Shown here in pieces: positions 27,237-35,028 of a DNA stretch of 47,516 nt (position 1 is the first letter of the stretch; every line of letters starts with the position of its first letter). Under the pieces are notes generated by a model. That model saw nothing but the letters and a program-made list of their open reading frames with translations, was not told the DNA's origin and did no database searches. The position numbers and the translations under genes were made by a program. The stretch spans positions 1-47,516 of the forward strand of contig CABUIC010000020.1 in assembly GCA_902491515.1 (NCBI GenBank), written 5' to 3'. The DNA comes from an uncultured Porphyromonadaceae bacterium. GTDB lineage: Bacteria; Bacteroidota; Bacteroidia; Bacteroidales; Muribaculaceae.

Positions 27237-27379
27237 GGCGAGGCGGACGTGCCATGGCACGTCCCTACACATTGGTTTTGAGGGAATTATTAACCGGTCA
27301 AAGATATTTCATCATTCATCACGCTTGCCACAACCCTTTGAAAATCAGTAGGGACGTGCCACGGCACGTCCGCCCCGCC
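27237..27379. repeat. 143-bp element with 31-bp inverted repeats (copies 4 and 5)
   Basis: The ends 27237-27267 and 27349-27379 are inverted repeats matching at 29 of 31 positions; each holds the palindrome GGACGTGCC(A/G)TGGCACGTCC. The inner 81 bp is AT-richer and has no reading frame. The left copy carries the GAAAAAGTTACCATC flank shared with the repeat at 24176. The shape is that of a REPIN- or MITE-like element. It fills most of the 321-bp gap between the LRR gene and the LptD-like gene; the rest of that gap holds only the -7 candidate. Confidence 0.65.
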
Positions 27380-27396
27380 TGTACATTCTGATGTTC

Positions 27397-30261
27397 TTAG
27401 TACCAGGTCACGCCGTTGGAGAGGGAGGAGCGTTTGTCGTACTTGAGGTCGCTGAGGAGCGAGGACTTTACGGCTATATGGAAGTTATAGCTCTTGTAAG
27501 GTCCGACGGGGACGAAGCTCGCGGTCATGGTGAAGCAGTGGAGGTCGCGCGAGATGTTGCAGTTCATGTATGCGAGCTTCTTGGTGTCGAAATTGTACGA
27601 GGCCGTGAAGGAAAAGTTCCAGTTCGGCGTGGGGCGTATGTTTCCGGAGAAGGAAAGGTTCTGGGTAATCTTGGAGTCATATTCCATCTTCTCCTTATTG
27701 AAAGCGCCGTAGCCGTAGGAGATGGAATAGTTGACGGATAAGTTCCAGGGGCATTCCCACTTGACGTATCCCTCGTCGGTGAGTTCGGTATCGCCGGAGG
27801 TGGAGGACTGGTTCCCTCCGCGTCGTGTTCCGGAGCGGTTTTCGTCGCCGGGGTCGGAGTTCTCGGAGTCGGAGCCTGTGGAGCCGCCCTTGTTCCTGTT
27901 GCCGCCGCCGTTCTTTTTCTTGCGGAAGGTGTCGTTGTTGAAGTTGTAGGAGAATGATGTGCCGGTGCGCATGAGGCGGGGCATCTTTCCGGCGGCGAAG
28001 CGGGTGCGGTCCACGCGGACGGGATTCCCCGAGGGATTGAGGGCGTAGGTGTACATGTCCCACGTGGCCGAGAGGTTGAGGTTGAAGCCCTTGGTGAGAC
28101 GCAGGAGAATAGAGGTGGAGAGGTCGGACCAGCGGAGGGAGTCGGCGGCGATGTTGTAGCTCTCGGAGATGTTCAGGTTCTCGATGAGGGAGATTTTCTT
28201 CTCGCCGACGGAGTCGTTGGAGGCGACTTTCATTTCGAGGTTGTTGGAGAGCGAAAGGCCTATTGTCCCGGATTTTCCCTGGCCGGGGACTCCGAAGAGG
28301 GCGTTGGGGAAGAGGCTGTACTTTCGGCGCTCGATGGTTCCGGCGTTGGTGTTGGGGCGGTCGTAGGAGCCGTAGTATCCGAAGAAGGGCGAGCTGAAGT
28401 CCGGAGCCCCCGAGAAGGAGATCGAGGGGGTGAGGACGTGGCGGATCATCTTGATTTTCTTCCCGAGGAAGCCTAACGGCTGGAAGAAGCCGTAGATTTT
28501 GGTGTCCATCGACACGGAGGCCGTGAAGTCCCACACGTTGTAGAAGCCGTAGGAGGTGTCGGCCACCTCGACAGCGCGCTCCTCGTCCCAGTGGCGGCGC
28601 ACCTTGTTGGTGTACATGCGGTCGGTGAGGTTCACCGAGGGGGTGAGGTTGATGTACTTGAGGATGTTGAATGTGGCGGATATGGGCACGTTGTGCCTCA
28701 TGCCGTTTCGCCAGTCCTTGATCAGGCTCTTCTTGAAGAATACGTTCTGCTGGGCGGTGAGGGAGTTCTGGAGCTGTCCGGAGTAGGAGAGCTTGATTTT
28801 CTCATACCACCGCTCGGCCCCGATGGCCTTCTTGCGCTTGAAGGGATAGGTCTGGCCCATGGTTATGGTGACGTTGGGGAAGGACACGGAGAGCGTGGAG
28901 TCCTGGGTGCGCTGAGAGACATTGAAGGTAGTCGACAGAGACCACTTCGACTGCGGGAAGCGGTAGGTCATGTTGATTGTCGAGCTCTTGGTGTTCTCGG
29001 TGAAGGAGGGCGAGTAGTAGGAGTTGAGGTCGTTGCGGGTGTAGCCGGAAGTGGTGAAGTTTACGCTCGCGGAGAGCGACATGTTGGGGTTGGCCTTGGA
29101 GTCCTGGGTGTGGCTCCAGAGCACCTGGAAGTTGGTCTGCGCCGAGTAGTCGGGCGAGCCTTTCTCGCCGTAGATGGTCTTGAGGTAGGAGAGGTCGAAG
29201 TTTCCGGAGAACTTGTAGCGCTTGGCGTATGTGCTCCGGGCCTGGATGCCCCATGAGCCCTTGGTGTATATCTCGCCGGTGAGGGCAAGGTCGATGTTGT
29301 CGTTGATGGCGAAGTAGTAGCCGCCGTTGCTGAGGTAGAATCCGCGGTTGTAGTCGTCGCCGAAGGAGGGGACGATGATTCCCGAGGCGTAGGAGTCGGA
29401 GAAGGGGAAGTAGCCGAAAGGCACGGCCAGGGGCAGCGGCACTCCGGCGAGGACCATGTAGGCAGGGCCGGTCACGACGTTCTTTCCCGGCTCGACGCGG
29501 CCCTTGGTGATGTTGAGGTAGAAGTGGGGATCGTCGTGGTTGTCGCAGGTGGTGTAGCGGCCGTCGCGGATGTAGAACACGTTGTCGGGTCCCTTCTTGG
29601 TGGTGCCGCCGGTGAGGTAGCCCTCGCCCTGCTGGGTGACTACGTCCTTGATGTAGCCCTTCTCGGTCTTGAAGTTGTAGCGCATCGTCTTGGCCTCGTA
29701 GTCGGTTCCGCCTTCGGTGAATACCGGGCGTCCCTGGATTTCGCCCGTGGAATCGGGCGCGCCGAGGGCGTAGACGGTGTTGTCGCCGAGATCCATCTGG
29801 ATTTCCGCGGCCTTGAGGGCGATGTCGCCGTAGGTGACGGAACCCTCGCCGTACATGTAGGCGGAGTCGCGCCGGACGATAATCATCGAGTCGGAGCTGG
29901 AGAAATTCACCGGCGCGTCGAGGTCGGTCTTCTCATAGCGTATGCGCGAGGGCTTTTCAGCTGGAGCCATGGGGCGTGCGAGAAGCGCGGCGGGGGCGGT
30001 GTCGGCGGGGAGGCTGTCAGGCACGATGCTGTCGCCGGAGGCCTTGAGGCTGTCGGGGACGGTCGGCAGGGAGTCGGGGCCGAACGCGAGGGGCTCGGCG
30101 GCGCCGAGATATGCGCTGCCGCCCGGGCATCCCGAGAGGAGGATGCCGGAAAGGGCAAAGGAGCCGAGGATATATGCCGATAGTTTTCTCAAAGGCTTGC
30201 TCTTAGCCGCGCGCGGCCCGCGCGGGCATAATCGGGGACAAAGATACGGAGAAAATCGCAT
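27397..30261 (-). CDS. LptD/OstA-like outer-membrane protein
   Basis: This is a relative of LptD, which inserts lipopolysaccharide into the outer membrane. The chosen ATG at 30261 gives 954 residues and has a GAGG-like sequence about 8 nt upstream; a TTG at 30192 (then MRKLSAYILGSFALSG) is an alternative that gives a cleaner signal peptide with a lipobox-like LLSGC. An OstA-type beta region (MYGEGSVTYGDIALKAAEI, then RDGRYTTCDNHDDPHFYL) is followed by a large beta-barrel ending in an aromatic residue (GVTWY). A low-complexity Gly/Ser/Asn/Asp insert lies near residues 805-860. The position 22 bp after a RecA-like gene suggests one transcript. Assignment as the essential LptD versus a paralogue is not settled. 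Confidence 0.85.
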   Translation of the reverse strand: MRFSPYLCPRLCPRGPRAAKSKPLRKLSAYILGSFALSGILLSGCPGGSAYLGAAEPLAFGPDSLPTVPDSLKASGDSIVPDSLPADTAPAALLARPMAPAEKPSRIRYEKTDLDAPVNFSSSDSMIIVRRDSAYMYGEGSVTYGDIALKAAEIQMDLGDNTVYALGAPDSTGEIQGRPVFTEGGTDYEAKTMRYNFKTEKGYIKDVVTQQGEGYLTGGTTKKGPDNVFYIRDGRYTTCDNHDDPHFYLNITKGRVEPGKNVVTGPAYMVLAGVPLPLAVPFGYFPFSDSYASGIIVPSFGDDYNRGFYLSNGGYYFAINDNIDLALTGEIYTKGSWGIQARSTYAKRYKFSGNFDLSYLKTIYGEKGSPDYSAQTNFQVLWSHTQDSKANPNMSLSASVNFTTSGYTRNDLNSYYSPSFTENTKSSTINMTYRFPQSKWSLSTTFNVSQRTQDSTLSVSFPNVTITMGQTYPFKRKKAIGAERWYEKIKLSYSGQLQNSLTAQQNVFFKKSLIKDWRNGMRHNVPISATFNILKYINLTPSVNLTDRMYTNKVRRHWDEERAVEVADTSYGFYNVWDFTASVSMDTKIYGFFQPLGFLGKKIKMIRHVLTPSISFSGAPDFSSPFFGYYGSYDRPNTNAGTIERRKYSLFPNALFGVPGQGKSGTIGLSLSNNLEMKVASNDSVGEKKISLIENLNISESYNIAADSLRWSDLSTSILLRLTKGFNLNLSATWDMYTYALNPSGNPVRVDRTRFAAGKMPRLMRTGTSFSYNFNNDTFRKKKNGGGNRNKGGSTGSDSENSDPGDENRSGTRRGGNQSSTSGDTELTDEGYVKWECPWNLSVNYSISYGYGAFNKEKMEYDSKITQNLSFSGNIRPTPNWNFSFTASYNFDTKKLAYMNCNISRDLHCFTMTASFVPVGPYKSYNFHIAVKSSLLSDLKYDKRSSLSNGVTWY

Positions 30262-30283
30262 ACTTCCCTCAGAATAGGAAGAT

Positions 30284-30934
30284 TTAACGCTTGCGGGAGC
30301 GGAGGAGCGGACGCGGAGTGGCAAGGTAGCGGGGGATTTTCGGGGATTTCTTAGGAGCGGCGGCAAGCGCAGGTACTTCTTCGGACACTTCCGGCGCGGC
30401 AGCCACGGCGGCCGCGGACTCCGGGACTTCGGGGGCGTCCTCACCCGGCGCCGGCTCGGGTTGGGGGTCAACTATTTGGTCGATGAAGGGAGCGGTGCCC
30501 TTGGGGAGGTGTTCGGCGGTGGGAGAGGCGTTTTTGGCGATGCGCTTGCGGGCATTGGCTCCGATGAGGACGGCGATGCCGAGGCGGCGGCTCAGTTCGC
30601 GCAGTCTCTGAATGAAGAAGCGGGTCGAGCGTGCCTTGTCGCGCCACTCGCAGAGGTAAAAGAGGGAGTCGATGACGCAGACCTGTGCACCGCTTTTTGT
30701 GACGGCTTCCTCGATCTCTGCGAAGAACTTTTCGGGGTCGGCGGGGTCGAGGTCGGCGAGGGACAAGCGGTCGTAGAGGAGGTCGCCGCCTTTCCGGGGG
30801 CGACCGGAGAGCTGTAAGTCGACGAAAAGGACGCGGCGGGATTCGGAGACGGTCTCGGCAATGCGGAGAACATTTTGAGCGGCCTCGGCGGAGGTTGCGG
30901 CAACGAGGCAGGAGAGGGTGGATGGGTTGAGCAT
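30284..30934 (-). CDS. RecA/DnaB-fold protein lacking a visible Walker A motif
   Basis: The 216-residue product has a Walker-B-like strand (VCVIDSLF, residues 85-92) and a following RLRELSRRLGIAVLIGANAR segment (110-129), the order seen in DnaB- and KaiC-like ATPases (…LARELGVPVIALSQLSR). The region where a P-loop should lie, residues 1-40, has no GxxxxGK[ST]. The tail from about residue 156 is Pro/Ala/Glu-rich and ends in a basic RSRKR. It may be a regulatory or inactive ATPase relative. It is probably co-transcribed with the LptD-like gene 22 bp downstream. Function unknown. Confidence 0.7.
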   Translation of the reverse strand: MLNPSTLSCLVAATSAEAAQNVLRIAETVSESRRVLFVDLQLSGRPRKGGDLLYDRLSLADLDPADPEKFFAEIEEAVTKSGAQVCVIDSLFYLCEWRDKARSTRFFIQRLRELSRRLGIAVLIGANARKRIAKNASPTAEHLPKGTAPFIDQIVDPQPEPAPGEDAPEVPESAAAVAAAPEVSEEVPALAAAPKKSPKIPRYLATPRPLLRSRKR

Positions 30935-30961
30935 GGCGGGGGTAATTTGGAGTTTAGTTAT

Positions 30962-30985
30962 CGCCCGAAGGGCGCTTGCGCAAGC
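30962..30985. repeat. Two REP-like hairpins
   Basis: CGCCC-GAA-GGGCG (30962-30974) overlaps GCTTGC-GCAAGC (30974-30985), two perfect palindromes next to each other upstream of the RecA-like gene. They could be a leader structure or a dispersed REP unit. Confidence 0.5.
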
Positions 30986-31045
30986 AAGAATTTAGAGTTG
31001 GGAGGCTTCGTTGAGCCCGTTTTCGACAACATGTTTTCGATGATG

Positions 31046-31053
31046 CAAAGTTA
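31046..31053 (-). promoter_or_regulatory. Possible -7 element of the RecA-like gene
   Basis: Minus-strand TAACTTTG is an exact -7 match, about 110 bp before the ATG at 30934. No -33 at 19-21 bp is visible. Confidence 0.45.
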
Positions 31054-31180
31054 CAACAGAAAACAGGGGTCTGAGCCGGATGGTGGCACAGCCTGCCGTT
31101 TGAGATTTTTTAACAGTGTCAGAATTCAACATCAACCATCAATCTATCAAGACATTCCCCTCGCCGACCGCGTACCTCCG

Positions 31181-31266
31181 ATGTCATTTATTGCATTCTG
31201 CCTACCCCGTTTCATGTCATTTATTGCGTTTTGCCCACCCCGTTTCATGTCATTTATTGCATTCTG
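31181..31266. repeat. 33-bp tandem repeat, 2.6 units
   Basis: ATGTCATTTATTGCATTCTG starts units at 31181, 31214 and 31247, a period of exactly 33 bp (11 codons). On the minus strand each unit could read QNAINDMKRG-R. No open frame of useful length covers it on that strand. Confidence 0.75.
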
Positions 31267-31310
31267 ACGGAAAATTTTTCGTATATTCGCAACAAAATAC
31301 GCCCCCACAT

Positions 31311-31469
31311 ATCGATAAACGCATTCTCGAAACCATACTGACCGATCAGGCCGAGGAACTTGTTCAGAAACAGACCCTCCGTGTTTGCCGCCGTAAAGAA
31401 GAGGACATCAGTCACGAAGGCTTTGACATAGCAGTGCGGCCTGTCTACGATTATGTTCTGACGGATTGA
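31311..31469 (+). pseudogene. Deletion scar of an AAA ATPase (DUF4143-like)
   Basis: The frame reads IDKRILETILTDQAEELVQK, then RVCRRKEEDIS, which resembles the start of a Bacteroidales AAA_14/DUF4143 ATPase, and directly continues into FDIAVRPVYDYVL, which resembles the end of such proteins. The ATPase core is missing. I infer an internal deletion that fused the two ends. The frame has no clear own start. Confidence 0.4.
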
Positions 31470-31494
31470 ACAATCGCGGTCGGTTTCGTCTTTT

Positions 31495-31519
31495 GATATA
31501 TAGTCAAGAACTATATATC
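31495..31519. repeat. 10-bp perfect inverted repeat, AT-rich
   Basis: GATATATAGT (31495-31504), a 5-nt loop CAAGA, and ACTATATATC (31510-31519). It lies between the ATPase scar and the HAD gene. It could be an operator-like site or a weak hairpin. The rest of 31520-31632 holds no feature I can name, apart from a T-run on the minus strand after the HAD gene. Confidence 0.55.
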
Positions 31520-31632
31520 GGAATGGACAAGAATACTATAGTGCAGAACTTGTATCTGTCTCAAAATTACACATTTCCCCAGAATTTGCAAAAAAAACAG
31601 AGCCGAATAAATAAATTCCTCCCTCCCCTGGC

Positions 31633-32475
31633 TTAGTCTTCGGCTATGAAGCGGGCGACGGAGGAGGCGGTGTTGGGACCGATAATCACATCGGCGGCGG
31701 CACGGACTTCGGGAAGGGCGTTTCCGACGGCGACTGCGACGTCGGCAACGGCAAGCATGGGGAGGTCGTTGAGGTTGTCGCCGAAGGCGACGATGCGCGT
31801 TGCCCCGAGGCTCCGCGCGAGCGCGCCTACGGCGGCGGCCTTGGAGACTCCGGGGGCGAGGATTTCGAGGATGCCCGTGTCCTTGAGGAATATGTCGGGG
31901 TAGGCGGATACCGAGCAGGGGTATTCTGCGCGGATTCTCTCGCCGAGGGCCATTATGCGGTCGAGGGGTCCCATTGCGAAGTAGAGCATTATGCGCGCGG
32001 AGGCCTCGGCGGGAGCGGGGATGCCGGGGCGGAAGCGCTTGAGACGCAGGCCGCGGCGTTGGTCGACGAACAGTTCTTCGGCATGGTTCAGCGGCACGCG
32101 GGAGTCGCGGAAGACTTCGATTGTCTCTGAACCTTCCGGGAGGGTGTAGACGAATGGGGAGAGGCCATGGGCGTCGAAGAGCCGGCCGAGGGCTTCGGCG
32201 AGGGGAGCGGGAAAGAAGTCGACATGCGCGTAGCCCGAGGCGCCGCCCCGGCGCCAGAGGGCCGCGCCCGTGACGGTTATGGCGGGAGGGAGCGTGAAGG
32301 TGCCTTCGAGGAGGGGAACGACAGTGGCCGGAGTGCGGGCGGTGGCGACGGTGATATTGTGGCCCTGACGGGATAGGCCGGAGATGATTTCGCGGGAAAG
32401 CTCGCTGACACGGCTGTCGGCGCCGAGGAGGGTGCCGTCCATGTCGCTAACGTATAGGGTGTCGTGTCTCGCCAT
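31633..32475 (-). CDS. Cof-type HAD hydrolase (sugar/nucleotide phosphatase)
   Basis: HAD type IIB phosphatases of the Cof family act on sugar phosphates and related compounds in the cytoplasm. The 280-residue product has motif I VSDMDGTLL near residue 10 with the nucleophile Asp, a long cap domain, and motif IV FGDNLNDLPMLAVADVAVAVGNA (split here as GDNLNDLPML and VAVGNA). Length is typical. Its promoter overlaps that of the divergent polyferredoxin gene. The substrate cannot be told from sequence. Confidence 0.9.
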   Translation of the reverse strand: MARHDTLYVSDMDGTLLGADSRVSELSREIISGLSRQGHNITVATARTPATVVPLLEGTFTLPPAITVTGAALWRRGGASGYAHVDFFPAPLAEALGRLFDAHGLSPFVYTLPEGSETIEVFRDSRVPLNHAEELFVDQRRGLRLKRFRPGIPAPAEASARIMLYFAMGPLDRIMALGERIRAEYPCSVSAYPDIFLKDTGILEILAPGVSKAAAVGALARSLGATRIVAFGDNLNDLPMLAVADVAVAVGNALPEVRAAADVIIGPNTASSVARFIAED

Positions 32476-32484
32476 AGTTTATTA

Positions 32485-32516
32485 TTTGTTTTGTTGCCCA
32501 AAATTACATAACTTTG
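32485..32516 (+). promoter_or_regulatory. Promoter of the polyferredoxin-thyA-folA operon
   Basis: TTTG (32485-32488), 20 bp, TAACTTTG (32509-32516) match exactly. The ATG at 32522 lies 6 bases after the last G, so the mRNA should be leaderless or almost so. Confidence 0.75.
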
Positions 32517-32530
32517 TAGAGATGTACAAA
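32499..32530 (-). promoter_or_regulatory. Promoter of the HAD gene
   Basis: Minus-strand TTTG (32527-32530), 20 bp, TAATTTTG (32499-32506) match exactly. Its -33 lies inside the first codons of the divergent gene, and the two -7 elements are only 2 bp apart, so both promoters cannot be occupied at once. Confidence 0.7.
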
Positions 32531-33400
32531 TCCGTGAGAATAATCCGCATCATCGTGGCCCTCGGAGCCATGCTCGCGCCTACCCTGGCACTCGTGGCGG
32601 GATGGGACAGCGTTTTCGGACGGATGCAGATAATGATAGCCATAATGACCGGGGCTGCCTTCTGGCTGATAATATGGCTCCTGGCCACGCTTATCTACGG
32701 ACGCATCTACTGCTCGACGGTGTGCCCCCTGGGGACGCTTCAGGACTGCGTGGCGGTGCTCCGTGGCTTCCTTCCGGGCCAAAGGCGCCGGTACCGCTAC
32801 CATCAGCCGCTGAACCGTCTCAGGCTCGGGGTGCTGGTCCTGACGGTGAGCTGCATGGTGTGCGGATGGATGCTCATACCGATGCTTCTGGACCCATACA
32901 GCACCTATGCCCGCATCGTGGAGCAGTTCGTGACAGCTCCCCTGACCGGAGGAGGGCCGGCGGTTCCTTTCGCCTTCGGCACTTTCGCCGTGGCCTTCAC
33001 GGGCGCGGCAGTGACGGTGGGGATGTCGCTGAAGCGGGGGCGCCTGCTCTGCAACACGCTCTGCCCCGTGGGGACGCTTCTCGGAGCGGTGTCGAGCCGC
33101 TCGCTCTACCACGCGGACATCAACACGGACAAGTGCATCAACTGCGGGGAGTGCGAGCGGGTGTGCAAGGCCGAGTGCATCGACCTCCTGCACCACACGG
33201 TTGACACCTCGCGCTGCGTGGTGTGCTTCCGATGCATGGGCGTATGCCCCAACGATGCAATCACCTACCGCAGCGGGCGACACCGTCTGACAATGCCCCT
33301 GATGCAACCCACGGCCGCCGCGCAGATTTCGGCGCCGGACACCAACTGCAAACCAATCACCGATGAAACAATATCTCCAGCTCCTGAGCGACATCCTTGA
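32522..33400 (+). CDS. NapH/CcoG-like membrane polyferredoxin
   Basis: The 292-residue product has membrane helices (first at about 8-30), two CxxxCP motifs (CSTVCPLGT near residue 62 and CNTLCPVGT near 177), and two 4Fe-4S motifs (CINCGECERVC from 205 and CVVCFRCMGVC from 231). This is the layout of NapH/NosR/CcoG electron-transfer proteins. The ATG at 32522 follows its promoter directly. The last 38 bp overlap thyA in another frame. Partner and electron donor unknown; a role in redox supply for anaerobic enzymes is an inference. Confidence 0.85.
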   Translation: MYKSVRIIRIIVALGAMLAPTLALVAGWDSVFGRMQIMIAIMTGAAFWLIIWLLATLIYGRIYCSTVCPLGTLQDCVAVLRGFLPGQRRRYRYHQPLNRLRLGVLVLTVSCMVCGWMLIPMLLDPYSTYARIVEQFVTAPLTGGGPAVPFAFGTFAVAFTGAAVTVGMSLKRGRLLCNTLCPVGTLLGAVSSRSLYHADINTDKCINCGECERVCKAECIDLLHHTVDTSRCVVCFRCMGVCPNDAITYRSGRHRLTMPLMQPTAAAQISAPDTNCKPITDETISPAPERHP

Positions 33401-34157
33401 ACACGGCACCACGAAAGCCGACCGTACGGGCACGGGCACACGCTCGCTGTTCGGCTACCAGATGCGCTTCAACCTTGAGGAGGGCTTCCCCCTCCTGACC
33501 ACCAAGAAACTGCACCTTAAATCCATAATCCACGAACTTCTGTGGTTTCTCAGCGGCGACACCAACGTCAGGTACCTTCAGGACAATGGCGTGCGCATCT
33601 GGAACGAATGGGCCGGCCCGGACGGCGACCTCGGCCACATCTACGGATATCAGTGGAGGTCGTGGCCGGACTACAAGGGAGGCTCCATCGACCAGATTTC
33701 CGAGGCCATCGAGACAATAAAAAACAATCCGGACTCGCGGCGCATCATCGTGAGCGCCTGGAACGTGGCAGACCTGCCGGAGATGAAGCTTCCGCCCTGC
33801 CACGCCTTCTTCCAGTTCTACGTCGCTGACAGGCGCCTGAGCCTCCAGCTCTACCAACGGTCGGCGGACTCCTTCCTCGGCGTTCCCTTCAACATCGCCT
33901 CCTATGCACTTCTACTGATGATGGTGGCGCAGGTGACGGGGCTGAAGGCCGGCGACTTTGTCCATACCCTCGGCGACGCACACCTCTACCTGAACCACCT
34001 CGAGCAGGCGAAACTCCAGCTCACCCGCGAGCCGCGGAAGCTCCCGACGATGATTCTCAATCCGGATGTAAAGGACATTTTCGACTTCAAGTACGAGGAT
34101 TTCACTCTTGCGGACTACGACCCGCATCCCCACATCAAAGCAGACGTATCAGTATGA
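33363..34157 (+). CDS. thyA: Thymidylate synthase
   Basis: ThyA makes dTMP from dUMP with methylene-tetrahydrofolate. The 264-residue product has the length and motifs of the Escherichia coli enzyme: MKQYLQLLSDILEHGT at the start, the DRTGTGT region, the catalytic cysteine in LPPCHAFFQFYV, and QRSADSFLGVPFNIASYALL. It overlaps the polyferredoxin gene by 38 bp and the folA start by 4 bp (ATGA), so it is translated in an operon. Confidence 0.98.
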   Translation: MKQYLQLLSDILEHGTTKADRTGTGTRSLFGYQMRFNLEEGFPLLTTKKLHLKSIIHELLWFLSGDTNVRYLQDNGVRIWNEWAGPDGDLGHIYGYQWRSWPDYKGGSIDQISEAIETIKNNPDSRRIIVSAWNVADLPEMKLPPCHAFFQFYVADRRLSLQLYQRSADSFLGVPFNIASYALLLMMVAQVTGLKAGDFVHTLGDAHLYLNHLEQAKLQLTREPRKLPTMILNPDVKDIFDFKYEDFTLADYDPHPHIKADVSV

Positions 34158-34648
34158 CCAGCATAATAGTAGCCATCGACCGCGACGGCGCGATAGGGCG
34201 CGGCGGCAATCTCCTCTACCACATCCGGCCCGACCTCAGGCACTTCAAGGCGCTTACGGTCGGCAACACCGTGGTAATGGGCCGGAAGACCTTCGAGTCG
34301 CTGCCGAAGGGCGCCCTCCCCGACCGCAGGAACATCGTCATAACGCGGCGCAAGGACTACACGGCGCCCGGCGCGGAAATCGCGGCAAGCCCCGAGGAGG
34401 CTCTGCGTATGGCTTCCGAAGGACCCGGCGAGACATTCATCATCGGCGGCGGCGAGATCTACGCCCGCTTGCTCCCCTTCGCCGACAGGCTCTGCCTGAC
34501 AATAATCGACGCCTCCACTCCGGGTGAGGACAAGGTTCATTTCCCGCCCATCGACCCCGGAGAATGGTCCATCGCCGACACCAGTGCCCCGGCAACGGAC
34601 CCCGACAGCGGCCTGAGCTACACTTTCACGACGCTGCAGAGGCGATAA
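34154..34648 (+). CDS. folA: Dihydrofolate reductase
   Basis: DHFR regenerates tetrahydrofolate after thymidylate synthesis. The 164-residue product has the N-terminal IVAIDRDGAIGRGGNLLYHI, the VVMGRKTFESLPKGALPDRR region, and FIIGGGEIYARLLP. It starts with an ATGA overlap with thyA, which fits coupled production of the folate cycle partners. Confidence 0.95.
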   Translation: MTSIIVAIDRDGAIGRGGNLLYHIRPDLRHFKALTVGNTVVMGRKTFESLPKGALPDRRNIVITRRKDYTAPGAEIAASPEEALRMASEGPGETFIIGGGEIYARLLPFADRLCLTIIDASTPGEDKVHFPPIDPGEWSIADTSAPATDPDSGLSYTFTTLQRR

Positions 34649-34662
34649 TATTTACAAGAATT

Positions 34663-34678
34663 ATAGCCCGTCGGCTAT
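34663..34678. terminator. Weak bidirectional hairpin between folA and a membrane-protein gene
   Basis: ATAGCC-CGTC-GGCTAT, a 6-bp stem that includes the stop codon of the convergent membrane-protein gene. Only a short TTT follows on the plus strand, so it may be a weak terminator. Confidence 0.35.
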
Positions 34679-35028
34679 TTCGCGGCGAGGCCGATTTTCA
34701 GTACTATAATAAAAGCGGCGACTACTACTATCAGGACCATCGACGCGATAATCGACGTAATCGCGAGGTTGCGCCATGAGCAGCGGCGACGGCAGCCGAA
34801 GGCTCCGACTATTATCGCGGCCGCGGCCACAGCCATTGCGAGATACCCGGTGGAGTACGCGAGCGCAAGCCATGCGCCCACTGCGAGAAAAAACGCCGCA
34901 ATCGGAAGCCAGGGGCTCTTGCGGGGAGAGGCGCCATTGTCCCCGGCAGTTTGAACAGCAGTATCTTGACCGGCCTGAGCGGGGGCCTGGGGAATGTTTT
35001 CGGAAACGGGAGATATATCTTTGGCCAT
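34675..35028 (-). CDS. Small membrane protein, unknown
   Basis: The 117-residue product has an N-terminal Pro/Ala/Gln-rich, soluble stretch (about 1-38) and three hydrophobic segments (about 40-57, 61-80 and 90-113) with a basic CRRRCSWR turn between the last two. No signal peptide is clear. It converges on folA and is divergent from the outer-membrane protein. I do not recognise the family, which is similar to many short Bacteroidales membrane proteins called DUF. Confidence 0.65.
   Translation of the reverse strand: MAKDISPVSENIPQAPAQAGQDTAVQTAGDNGASPRKSPWLPIAAFFLAVGAWLALAYSTGYLAMAVAAAAIIVGAFGCRRRCSWRNLAITSIIASMVLIVVVAAFIIVLKIGLAAK

Noticed and set aside
27830..27890. TCCGAC/TCCGAG-like repeats in the low-complexity insert of the LptD-like gene
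   Set aside because: They resemble the TCCGAG array but the period is irregular and only two or three units match.
30262..30471. N-terminal extension of the LptD-like gene
   Set aside because: It is Arg/Pro-rich, overlaps the upstream gene and places the signal peptide far from the N terminus.
31181..31266. 33-bp repeat as a CRISPR array
   Set aside because: The units are adjacent without spacers and there are no cas genes.
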